Positions 18,282 to 26,478 of a stretch of DNA of 64,000 nt are shown in pieces. A program made the translations under genes and the position numbers. Under the pieces are notes generated by a model, which made no database searches, was not told the DNA's origin, and saw only the letters and a list, made by a program, of their open reading frames with translations. Within the stretch, counting starts at the first letter, position 1. The number at the start of each line of letters is the position of its first letter. The stretch comes from an uncultured Winogradskyella sp. (GTDB taxonomy: Bacteria; Bacteroidota; Bacteroidia; Flavobacteriales; Flavobacteriaceae), in contig NZ_CANMXL010000001.1 of assembly GCF_947501905.1 (NCBI RefSeq), positions 434,001-498,000 of the forward strand. Direction: 5' to 3'.

Positions 18282-18289
18282 TATTTTTG
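18282..18289 (+). promoter_or_regulatory. Candidate -7 promoter element for fabD
   Basis: TATTTTTG fits the Bacteroidota sigma-70 -7 consensus TAnnTTTG exactly and lies 22 bases before the chosen fabD start. A good -33 TTTG at the usual 19-base spacing is missing, so this is tentative. Confidence 0.35.
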
Positions 18290-18311
18290 CACCACTAATT
18301 TGAAATTAAAA

Positions 18312-19205
18312 ATGAACGCATATATATTCCCTGGACAAGGTGCGCAATTCTCAGGAATGGGATTAGACCTTTATGAAAATTCGCCTTTAGCACAAGAGCT
18401 TTTTGAAAAAGCTAATGATATTCTTGGTTTCTCTATCACAGATATTATGTTTGAAGGTTCTGCAGAAGACTTAAAACAAACCAAAGTTACACAACCAGCT
18501 ATCTTTTTACATTCCGTAATCTTAGCAAAAACTTTAGGTGATAGCTTTAAACCAGATATGGTAGCTGGTCACTCTTTAGGAGAATTTTCTGCATTAGTTG
18601 CTGCTGGCGCATTAACCTTTGAAGATGGCTTAAGATTAGTGTCTCAACGTGCTCAAGCTATGCAAAAAGCATGCGAAATTCAACCAAGTACCATGGCGGC
18701 TGTTTTAGGGTTAGATGACGATATTGTAGAAAAAATATGTGCCACTACAGAAGGTGTTGTAGTTGCCGCAAATTATAACTGCCCAGGTCAGTTAGTGATT
18801 TCAGGAGAAGTTGAGGCTATTAACAGAGCTTGTGAAGCTCTAAAAGAAGAAGGTGCCAGACGTGCATTGGTATTACCGGTCGGTGGTGCATTCCACTCAC
18901 CAATGATGGAGCCAGCTCGTGAAGAATTAGCTGCAGCAATTGAGAATACCACTTTTAGTAAACCAAACTGCCCAATATATCAGAATGTAACTGCTTCTGC
19001 AATTACAGATGAAAATGAAATTAAAGCCAATCTTATTTCTCAATTAACCGCTCCTGTACGTTGGACACAATCCGTACAACAAATGATTGCTGATGGCGCT
19101 ACACATTTTACTGAAGTAGGTCCAGGAAAAGTACTTCAAGGCTTAGTAAGAAAAATTAACCGTGATGCAGAAACAGCTTCTGCTACATTTGAAACTAACG
19201 CCTAA
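18312..19205 (+). CDS. fabD: Malonyl-CoA:ACP transacylase
   Basis: FabD moves malonyl groups from CoA to acyl carrier protein to supply fatty-acid elongation. The 297-residue protein begins MNAYIFPGQGAQFSGMG, the normal N-terminus, so I prefer the Met at 18312 over an in-frame Met four codons upstream. The nucleophilic Ser88 sits in GHSLGEF, and the catalytic His is in GGAFHSPMM. The family features QPAIFLHS and TEVGPGKVLQGL are also present. The 3' end lies close to lspA. Confidence 0.95.
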   Translation: MNAYIFPGQGAQFSGMGLDLYENSPLAQELFEKANDILGFSITDIMFEGSAEDLKQTKVTQPAIFLHSVILAKTLGDSFKPDMVAGHSLGEFSALVAAGALTFEDGLRLVSQRAQAMQKACEIQPSTMAAVLGLDDDIVEKICATTEGVVVAANYNCPGQLVISGEVEAINRACEALKEEGARRALVLPVGGAFHSPMMEPAREELAAAIENTTFSKPNCPIYQNVTASAITDENEIKANLISQLTAPVRWTQSVQQMIADGATHFTEVGPGKVLQGLVRKINRDAETASATFETNA

Positions 19206-19218
19206 ATATCCATTGACT

Positions 19219-19710
19219 TTGAACAGAAATCTATTTATCGCGCTTATCATAATTTTTAATGTTGCTATTGACCAAATCTCAAAAGTGTTGGTTAGAGCTA
19301 ATATTAGTGAAAGTCCTCGTGAAGAAATCGAATTAATTGGTCAGAAGTTTATAATGACTAATGTTTATAATGAAGGTGCTTTTTTAGGAATGGGTAGCGA
19401 TATGCATCCAACACTTCATTTTATATTCTTAAAATTATTGCCTTTACTTGTTTTAGGTTATGTTATCTATTATATCATAAAAACCAAAAACTTAGATCGT
19501 ACAAGTCTTATTGCTTTTTGTTGTATTGTAGGTGGTGGATTAGCTAATGTTTTTGATCGCTTTGCTTTTGGAAAAGTAACTGATTTTTTATTTATAGATT
19601 TAGGAGGCGTATTTAAAACAGGAATTTTCAATATTGCCGATGTTGCTGTGACGACAGGAATGTTTATGCTAATTTTCAGCAACTTTATCATGAAAAAGAA
19701 ACAAAACTAA
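19219..19710 (+). CDS. lspA: Lipoprotein signal peptidase (signal peptidase II)
   Basis: LspA cleaves the signal peptide of lipidated prolipoproteins in the inner membrane. Four membrane spans are visible. The aspartyl protease dyad lies in NVFDRF and in FNIADVAV, and the family motif DQISKVLV is near the start. The start is uncertain. A TTG at 19219 (or 19213) gives the usual short N-terminus before the first span, whereas ATG codons at 19162 and 19165 would add about 19 atypical residues and overlap fabD by 44 bases. I favour the TTG. Many lipoproteins in this window are its substrates. Confidence 0.9.
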   Translation: MNRNLFIALIIIFNVAIDQISKVLVRANISESPREEIELIGQKFIMTNVYNEGAFLGMGSDMHPTLHFIFLKLLPLLVLGYVIYYIIKTKNLDRTSLIAFCCIVGGGLANVFDRFAFGKVTDFLFIDLGGVFKTGIFNIADVAVTTGMFMLIFSNFIMKKKQN

Positions 19711-19746
19711 GATTCTTTGTTATTCTAGTTAAAAAGCCTTTCCTAA

Positions 19747-20580
19747 TTAATACCCTTTCAAATAAGTCTGACCTTTATTAAGTTCGTCTACAATATCATT
19801 TTTATTAATCTTAAACTTAGTTCTTAAAGTTTTATATTTATTATTTTTATCGGTAAGGTATAAATCTACATGTAAATGAGGTGCCGTACTCCAGCCTACA
19901 TTACCGCTTAAGCCAATTAACTGACCTTTAGACACTTTTTGCCCAAGACGAACTCTAACACCATTTTGTCTAAAATGTAAATATTGCATTATTGTACCGT
20001 CATCATGTAAAATCTTTACAAGATTGTTAAACTCAGCGCATTTTGGTTCATTACAACGCTTAGAATTCTTTTTAACCACTTGTACAACAATTCCATCTCT
20101 ACATGCTAATACTTTAGTATTTACTGGCATGTCAAAATCTAGTGCAAATTTATTTTGATGAGATATATTTCCATTATAACCTTGCCCAATTTTAAAAGAT
20201 TTATTGGTTTCAAAAGGCAAATCATAAATATAGTTTTCATCATACTCAGTATCTGTTAAATCTCCTAAATAAGTTCTAGTATTTCCTTTTTTAAATTTCC
20301 ATCCTTTGGATTTGTCAATTTTATCAAATCGTACTACTTCATAATTTTTTGTTCTAGGAGGGACAACCACATAAGTTCCATTTAGTTTATCAGCCTTAAG
20401 GTTTTCAGGATGGTAATCTAATACAAATGTTATAGGCAGCCAATTATCATTATTGGCCATCAGCTTGGTACCCCCTTCAAATTTTTCCCAATTAGATGTA
20501 TAAGAATCTATCCAAGTTCTATTTTGAGTATTTGAAACTGCAAAAAATAATAGTAGCAGTATTATAAATAATTTTTTCAT
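19747..20580 (-). CDS. M23 family metallopeptidase (exported)
   Basis: The 277-residue protein has a signal peptide (cleavage near SNTQN), an N-terminal region of about 110 residues with no known domain, and a LytM/M23 zinc peptidase fold. The metal and catalytic residues are in place: His141 and Asp148 (HQNKFALDFD), His202 (YLHF) and HLH at 235-237 (APHLHVD). Such enzymes cut peptide cross-links of murein or other exported peptides. An unusual Cys pair (RCNEPKC, residues 176 and 181) may form a disulfide. It is the last gene of a four-gene minus-strand operon, 6 bases behind the amidohydrolase. Confidence 0.9.
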   Translation of the reverse strand: MKKLFIILLLLFFAVSNTQNRTWIDSYTSNWEKFEGGTKLMANNDNWLPITFVLDYHPENLKADKLNGTYVVVPPRTKNYEVVRFDKIDKSKGWKFKKGNTRTYLGDLTDTEYDENYIYDLPFETNKSFKIGQGYNGNISHQNKFALDFDMPVNTKVLACRDGIVVQVVKKNSKRCNEPKCAEFNNLVKILHDDGTIMQYLHFRQNGVRVRLGQKVSKGQLIGLSGNVGWSTAPHLHVDLYLTDKNNKYKTLRTKFKINKNDIVDELNKGQTYLKGY

Positions 20581-20586
20581 GTTATC

Positions 20587-21858
20587 TTAATTCTTATAAA
20601 CCTTACCTTCTTTCATTACAAAGACTACATTTTCCATTGTAGAAATGTTTTTAGTTGGGTCTTCGTTAACTGCTATAATATCTGCAATAAAACCACTTTT
20701 AATCTGACCTAATTCATTTTCCTTTTTTAGAATCATAGCATTTGTTACCGTAGCACTTTGAAGCGTTTCCATCGCAGGCATACCTGCTTCGACCATATAA
20801 CCAAACTCTTTCCCATTATCACCATGAAAAAAAACTGCAGCATCTGTACCAAATGCAATACCTACTCCATTTTTGTATGCACGGGCAAACATATCTTGAA
20901 TTTTAGGTCCAATCTCTAAAGCTTTAGGCACTATAATTTCGGGATAATACCCTTTTATTTTTGCTTTATCTGAAACAAACTTACCTGCAGTAATCGTAGG
21001 CACCAGATACACATTGTGTTTTTTCATGAGTTCCATTGTTTCTGTACTCATTAGCGTGCCATGCTCAATGGTTTTTACACCACCTATTATAGCACGTTGC
21101 ATGCCTTCATCTCCATGAGCGTGAGCAGCTACATGAAACCCATAGTCCTTAGCTGTTTCGCAAATGGCTTTGATTTCTTCAATAGTAAATTGTGGGTTTT
21201 GTCCGCTTTTAGCAACGCTCAATACGCCGCCAGTTGCTGTAATTTTTATTAAATCTGCACCATTCTTATAACGCTGCCTTACAGCTTTTTTTGCATCTTC
21301 AACACCATTAACAACACCTTCTTTTGGTCCAGGATTCCCCATAAGACTCTTTTTAGCACCATTGGTTGGGTCTGCATGCCCACCTGTTGTCGCCAATGCT
21401 TTTTCAGCAGTAAATATTCTAGGCCCTTTTACTTTTCCTTGGTTTATAGCATTACGTAAAGATACATTTACACCAGAGCCGCCTAAATCTCTAACGGTTG
21501 TAAAACCATTCATTAATGTAACTTCTGCATAGTGCAAAGAATTATATGCTACATCTGCATCATTCTGAGTATAAGCTTGTAAATATCGTTTTGGGTTGGT
21601 TTCGTGTTCTATATGTACATGCATATCTATTAAACCTGGCATGACTGTTTTAGATTTTAAATCTATTACATTGCCTGATTCTGGCTTAGCATATCCGTCA
21701 ACTACATCTATTATTTTGTTTCCTGAAACAATAACTGTCTTCTCACTTAAAACCTTTCCAGATTTTGTATCTACGAGTTTCCCACAATGCAAATACGTAT
21801 TTTGACCAAATGCACTGATGGCAAATAATAAAACAACAAATTTTAATAATGCTTTCAT
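20587..21858 (-). CDS. Exported amidohydrolase (imidazolonepropionase/Xaa-Pro dipeptidase-like)
   Basis: The 423-residue protein has a signal peptide (cleavage near AFGQN) and an amidohydrolase-superfamily TIM barrel. Visible metal-site features are DMHVH (His80, His82), the Lys in ADLIKITATGGV, HAHGDEG, EHGT and FGTDAA. Related periplasmic enzymes act on dipeptides ending in proline or on cyclic amides, and the substrate here is not known. It lies in an operon with DegT aminotransferase and GalE upstream and an M23 peptidase downstream, with gaps of 6-8 bases. Confidence 0.87.
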   Translation of the reverse strand: MKALLKFVVLLFAISAFGQNTYLHCGKLVDTKSGKVLSEKTVIVSGNKIIDVVDGYAKPESGNVIDLKSKTVMPGLIDMHVHIEHETNPKRYLQAYTQNDADVAYNSLHYAEVTLMNGFTTVRDLGGSGVNVSLRNAINQGKVKGPRIFTAEKALATTGGHADPTNGAKKSLMGNPGPKEGVVNGVEDAKKAVRQRYKNGADLIKITATGGVLSVAKSGQNPQFTIEEIKAICETAKDYGFHVAAHAHGDEGMQRAIIGGVKTIEHGTLMSTETMELMKKHNVYLVPTITAGKFVSDKAKIKGYYPEIIVPKALEIGPKIQDMFARAYKNGVGIAFGTDAAVFFHGDNGKEFGYMVEAGMPAMETLQSATVTNAMILKKENELGQIKSGFIADIIAVNEDPTKNISTMENVVFVMKEGKVYKN

Positions 21859-21865
21859 ATCTATT

Positions 21866-22885
21866 TTATTTAGTTCTTAATTTCTGCTCCCACTTCCATG
21901 CATCAGCCATGGCGTCATCCAATGTATATTCAGCTTTCCAACCAAGTTCATCATTAGCTTTTGAGGTATCTGCAAAAGCAGCAGCGACATCACCCTTTCG
22001 CCTATCAGTAATTTTATAATTTAGTTTTTGGCCCGAAACACGTTCAAAAGACGCTATAACTTCTAATACAGAATTCCCTTTTCCAGTACCTATATTAAAG
22101 GCATCGAAATTAGAATCCTGCTCTTTTTTTATTAATCTTTTTAAAGCGATAACATGCGCTTTAGCGACATCTACCACATGAATATAATCTCTAATACACG
22201 TACCATCTTCTGTCGAATAATCATCCCCATACACAGACAATTGTTCTCGTAAACCAATAGCAGTTTGCGTAATATAAGGCACTAAATTTTGAGGAATACC
22301 TATTGGTAATTCGCCAATATTTGAAGAATCATGAGCGCCAATAGGGTTAAAATATCTGAGTGCGACTGTTTTTAAATCTGGATTTATTTTACAAGCATCT
22401 TTTAAAATTTCTTCGCCAATCTGTTTGGTATTTCCATATGGAGATTGCGCTAGTTTAATAGCAGACTTTTCATTAACAGGAAGTTTATCGGCTTCCCCAT
22501 ACACAGTACACGAGGAGCTAAATATAAAATTCTGCTGTCTTAACCTTTGCAATTCTTGTAATACATAAATTAAAGTAGTTACGTTATTTTCATAGTAAAA
22601 CAAAGGTTTTTCAATACTTTCGCCTACAGCTTTACTAGCTGCAAAATGTACAACTCCGTCAATATCCTGATGCTGTTCGAAAAAATCTTGAACTTTATTT
22701 TTATGTTTTAAGTCTAATTCATAAAACTCTGGAGTTACTCCAGTAATTTTAGTAATGCCTTCTAACACTTTTGTAGACGAGTTTGAAAGGTTGTCTATAA
22801 TAACAACATCATAGCCTGCAAGCTGTAACTCCACAACTGTATGTGAGCCAATATAACCAAGCCCGCCTGTTACTAGAACCTTCAT
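21866..22885 (-). CDS. galE: UDP-glucose 4-epimerase
   Basis: The 339-residue short-chain dehydrogenase-like protein interconverts UDP-glucose and UDP-galactose. The NAD-binding motif GGLGYIGSH (7-15), the catalytic Tyr150 and Lys154 in YGNTK, FSSSCTVYG, and ALRYFNPIGAH with GIPQNLVPY are all typical of GalE. It follows a DegT sugar aminotransferase by 8 bases, so the pair may supply nucleotide sugars for surface polysaccharide, though GalE could also serve central galactose metabolism. Confidence 0.93.
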   Translation of the reverse strand: MKVLVTGGLGYIGSHTVVELQLAGYDVVIIDNLSNSSTKVLEGITKITGVTPEFYELDLKHKNKVQDFFEQHQDIDGVVHFAASKAVGESIEKPLFYYENNVTTLIYVLQELQRLRQQNFIFSSSCTVYGEADKLPVNEKSAIKLAQSPYGNTKQIGEEILKDACKINPDLKTVALRYFNPIGAHDSSNIGELPIGIPQNLVPYITQTAIGLREQLSVYGDDYSTEDGTCIRDYIHVVDVAKAHVIALKRLIKKEQDSNFDAFNIGTGKGNSVLEVIASFERVSGQKLNYKITDRRKGDVAAAFADTSKANDELGWKAEYTLDDAMADAWKWEQKLRTK

Positions 22886-22893
22886 TTTATGAA

Positions 22894-24048
22894 TTAACCG
22901 TCAATAAAATCTAATACTGTTTTGGTAATAAAACCTATTTGCTCCTCATCCAGTTCTGTGTGCATGGGTAAAGAAATAACCGATTGCACCAATTGATTAG
23001 TTACTGTAAAATCATCTTCGTTATAACGTTCATCTACATAAGCTTTCTGCTTGTGTAAAGGAATCGGATAATACACACCACAAGGAATTCCATTTCCGTT
23101 AAGGTGGGCAACAAGAGCATCTCTATCAACACCTTTAAGGTTTAAAGTATACTGATGAAACACATGACAATCACAAGTATCACAAATACCTTGACAATCT
23201 GTCAAACCACTTGGTGTGGTTATGTTAGGATGATCTTTAAATGCTTGATTATATTGTCTTGCTGCATTTCTACGCGCATTATTATAACTATCTAAATGAG
23301 GTAATTTAGCGTCTAAAACCGCAGCTTGTAGTGAATCTAATCTTGAATTTACACCAACAACATCATGATGATAGCGCTTATACATTCCATGATTAACAAT
23401 ACCTCTTATAGTATGCGCCAAATCGTCATCATTGGTAAAAATTGCACCACCATCTCCATAGCAACCTAAATTCTTTGATGGAAAAAAAGATGTAGAAGCA
23501 ACGTGACCAATAACTCCCGTTTTGGTTTTAGAACCATCTTTATGTGTATAATCGCCTCCTATACCTTGAGCATTGTCTTCAATTACATATAGATTATGTG
23601 CTTTTGCCAGAGACATAATCTCATCCATATTAGCAGCTAGACCAAACAAATGTACAGGAACAATAGCTTTAGTTTTTGGAGTAATTACTTTTCTTATAGC
23701 ATCAACATCTATATTAAACGTTATTGGATCTACATCAACTAATACTGGTGTAAGCTTTAGCAGAGCAATCACTTCAACTGTCGCCGCAAAAGTAAAATCT
23801 GCTGTAATAACTTCATCGCCTTGTTCAAGGCCTAAACCCATCATCGCAATTTGCAAAGCATCAGTACCATTTGCACATGGTATCACATGCTTTACATCTA
23901 GATATTCTTCTAAGTTTTTTTGAAATTGATGAACCTTTGGTCCATTGATAAAAGCGGCGCTTTCTAAAACTTCATTGAACACTGGATTAATAACATCTTT
24001 AATCTTTGCATATTGGCCTTGAAGATCGACCATTTGAATTTTTTTCAT
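22894..24048 (-). CDS. DegT/DnrJ/EryC1/StrS-family PLP aminotransferase with cysteine-rich insert
   Basis: The 384-residue sugar aminotransferase carries the PLP lysine at 192 (SFFPSKNLGCYGDGGA), the cofactor-site VIEDNAQGIGG and the early CANGTDALQ. Such enzymes put an amino group on a keto nucleotide sugar for LPS, O-antigen or glycan synthesis. Residues 285-294 hold four cysteines in a CX3CX2CXC cluster (CQGICDTCDC), which is not part of the catalytic core and could bind a metal. It is the first gene of the operon with galE. Confidence 0.88.
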   Translation of the reverse strand: MKKIQMVDLQGQYAKIKDVINPVFNEVLESAAFINGPKVHQFQKNLEEYLDVKHVIPCANGTDALQIAMMGLGLEQGDEVITADFTFAATVEVIALLKLTPVLVDVDPITFNIDVDAIRKVITPKTKAIVPVHLFGLAANMDEIMSLAKAHNLYVIEDNAQGIGGDYTHKDGSKTKTGVIGHVASTSFFPSKNLGCYGDGGAIFTNDDDLAHTIRGIVNHGMYKRYHHDVVGVNSRLDSLQAAVLDAKLPHLDSYNNARRNAARQYNQAFKDHPNITTPSGLTDCQGICDTCDCHVFHQYTLNLKGVDRDALVAHLNGNGIPCGVYYPIPLHKQKAYVDERYNEDDFTVTNQLVQSVISLPMHTELDEEQIGFITKTVLDFIDG

Positions 24049-24159
24049 TCTGGCAGGATATTAAAATACTTTAGCCTTTGGCTACTAGCGAAAGTACAAA
24101 AATGTTATGTGTCGCCAATGTATTTAATTGAAAGAAATGTATTTTAGCATAAATCGAAT

Positions 24160-25395
24160 ATGTTGAGATTATTTTATTCCATAGGAATTTATTTGACAAG
24201 CCTTGTGTTACAAGTGCTTTCTCTTTTTAATCAAAAAATTAAGCTTGGTGTTTCTGGAAGAAAAAACACTTTTAAAATTCTTAGTAATAGTATTTCTAAA
24301 TTAGATAAAACTATTTGGATGCACTGTGCATCTTTAGGGGAATTTGAGCAAGGATTACCAGTCTTACAAGGATTAAAAATTAAATATCCCAAACACAAAG
24401 TGGTTGTATCATTCTTTTCTCCTTCAGGTTATGAGGTTAAGAAAAATACGCCACATGCAGATATCATTGTTTATTTACCTCTTGATACTCCTAAAAATGC
24501 TAAACGCTTTATAGATAGTGTTCATCCTGATTTAATTCTATTTGTAAAGTATGAAATATGGCCAAACATAATTCTAGAAGCAAAAAAGAGAGGTATTAAA
24601 TCGCTTCTTATTTCGGCAACATTCAGACCTAGTCAATCTTATTTTAAATGGTATGGCAGTTTAATGAGAAGTGCTTTGTTTTCTTTTGAACATATCTTCA
24701 CCCAAGATGAAAATTCTAAAAAACTAATTGAAAGTATTGGATATAACTCTGTATCTGTTTCTGGGGATACGCGTTTTGACCGTGTTAGCAACCAACTAAA
24801 AATTGATAACACTGTTGATTTTATAGAAGCGTTTACTAAAAATAACACCTCTATTGTTTTTGGTAGTTCCTGGCCTGCAGACGATTCACTCTTTATTCCA
24901 TTTATTAACAGTAATAACAATGACAGTATAAAATACATCATTGCACCTCACAATATTAAGGCTAGCTATATTGATTCTATTGTAAAACAGCTTAACCTAA
25001 AAACTGTTTGTTTCTCTAATATGAATGGAAAGAATCTGTCTGAATATAAAGTGTTTATTTTAGATACCATTGGATATTTAGGAAAAGTATATAGTTATGC
25101 AGATGTTGCTTATGTTGGTGGAGCAGTAGGACATACAGGACTACATAACATTTTAGAACCAGCGGTTTTTGGCATGCCAATTATCATCGGAAAAAATTAC
25201 CAAAAATTTCCTGAAGCTAAAGAACTTGTGCAGCTTAATGGTATATCTGTTGTAAAAAACGTCAATGAATTAAATGATACGCTTTCATCTTTAATTAAAG
25301 ATGAAAAATTAAGGAAAGAGCAAGGTGATATTAACTTGGAATTTGTACAAAAAAATAAAGGTGCCGTTAAAAAAATACTCAATCATATTAGCTAA
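24160..25395 (+). CDS. waaA: 3-deoxy-D-manno-octulosonic acid (Kdo) transferase
   Basis: WaaA adds Kdo to lipid A precursors at the inner membrane. The 411-residue protein has an N-terminal membrane anchor, the catalytic-region motif WMHCASLGEFEQGLP with the conserved Glu, LFVKYEIWPN, and the CMP-Kdo site GGAVGHTGLHNILEP. Whether it adds one or two Kdo residues cannot be told. It converges on the LacI-type gene with 7 bases between stops. Confidence 0.93.
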   Translation: MLRLFYSIGIYLTSLVLQVLSLFNQKIKLGVSGRKNTFKILSNSISKLDKTIWMHCASLGEFEQGLPVLQGLKIKYPKHKVVVSFFSPSGYEVKKNTPHADIIVYLPLDTPKNAKRFIDSVHPDLILFVKYEIWPNIILEAKKRGIKSLLISATFRPSQSYFKWYGSLMRSALFSFEHIFTQDENSKKLIESIGYNSVSVSGDTRFDRVSNQLKIDNTVDFIEAFTKNNTSIVFGSSWPADDSLFIPFINSNNNDSIKYIIAPHNIKASYIDSIVKQLNLKTVCFSNMNGKNLSEYKVFILDTIGYLGKVYSYADVAYVGGAVGHTGLHNILEPAVFGMPIIIGKNYQKFPEAKELVQLNGISVVKNVNELNDTLSSLIKDEKLRKEQGDINLEFVQKNKGAVKKILNHIS

Positions 25396-25402
25396 TGATG
25401 AT

Positions 25403-26407
25403 TTACTTCTTTTGAGTAGTCCCGTTAAGACTTAATTGACTTTTTACCATAATTGTTTTATGCTTAACTCTATTTTTTGAGTTAAGTTCATCCAATAATA
25501 ATTCTGCAGAAGTTTGTCCAATTTTAAATCCTTTTTGATTAACTACAGATATTTTTGGGCTTGAGACAAACTTAGAATCTACATAGTCAAAACCAATAAT
25601 AGAAATATCATTTGGTACATCTTTATCTATCTTTTTTACCATATTAAGGGCCATAATGCCAGTAATATGGTCTATGGATATAATGGCATCTATGTTAGAA
25701 TTTTCCTTTAGATATTTTAAAATCACTTCATCCGGGCTAAGCTCATCATCAAGCTTTAGAACACTTGGCTTAAAAGTAGCTTCTTCCATAGCTTTTGTGT
25801 AACCTTTAATTCGTTGTTTACCTACACTTAACTCTTCAATATTGCTAATTAGAAGCAAATGTTTTCTGCTTTCTTCTTGAATTAAATACTTAGTTGCTTG
25901 ATATACGGTTTCAAAATCGTCTACTACAACCTTACTACAAGCCACATCATTAAGAACCCTATCAAACATAACTATTGGCGTGGTTCTACTAACACTTTCA
26001 AAATGCTTTATGTCATGTTTAGTTTGAGTTTCTCTAGCGACTGCGACTATAAATCCGTCAACACTTCCTGTAGACAATAAATCAAAGCTTCGTTGTTCTT
26101 TTTCTAAACTCTCGTTAGAAATACAAACTGTCATGTCATAGTTATGGTTACCTAAAGTCGTTTCTATGCCATGGACAACTTCTGCAAAAAAGGGATTCAT
26201 CAAACTAGGCACCACAACACCGACAACCTTAGTCTTACTAGATTTAAGTTGTTGAGCAATCCTGTTTGGTTTATAGTTAAGCTCATTTGCTAGTTCTGTA
26301 ACTCTGCGCTTTGTGTTTTCACCTATTTCACTACTATCACTCAAGGCTTTTGAAACCGTAGAAACTGAAACATTTAATAATTTTGCAAGCTCTTTAAGTG
26401 TGACCAT
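25403..26407 (-). CDS. LacI-family transcriptional regulator
   Basis: The 334-residue regulator has the LacI helix-turn-helix at the very N-terminus (TLKELAKLLNVSVSTVSKAL), the hinge helix PNRIAQQLKSSK, and a periplasmic-binding-protein-like sugar-sensing domain (VVGVVVPSLMNPFFAEVVHG, GFIVAVARE, SIIGFDYVDSKF). It lies 71 bases downstream of the YyaL-like gene on the same strand and could be co-transcribed with it. Its effector and targets are unknown. The carbohydrate region upstream makes a glucan-derived sugar a reasonable guess. The CG-centred palindrome before etfB is a possible LacI-type site, but nothing links it to this protein. Confidence 0.92.
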   Translation of the reverse strand: MVTLKELAKLLNVSVSTVSKALSDSSEIGENTKRRVTELANELNYKPNRIAQQLKSSKTKVVGVVVPSLMNPFFAEVVHGIETTLGNHNYDMTVCISNESLEKEQRSFDLLSTGSVDGFIVAVARETQTKHDIKHFESVSRTTPIVMFDRVLNDVACSKVVVDDFETVYQATKYLIQEESRKHLLLISNIEELSVGKQRIKGYTKAMEEATFKPSVLKLDDELSPDEVILKYLKENSNIDAIISIDHITGIMALNMVKKIDKDVPNDISIIGFDYVDSKFVSSPKISVVNQKGFKIGQTSAELLLDELNSKNRVKHKTIMVKSQLSLNGTTQKK

Positions 26408-26478
26408 TGTCTTTTAAAAATTGAAAGATATCTATATAAATGATAAAAATCTCTAGGTTATTAATTCATTTAATACTT

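Noticed and set aside
19162..19218. Longer LspA N-terminus from ATG at 19162
   Set aside because: The added residues lie in the end of fabD and do not match the short N-terminus usual for LspA, though this start cannot be excluded.
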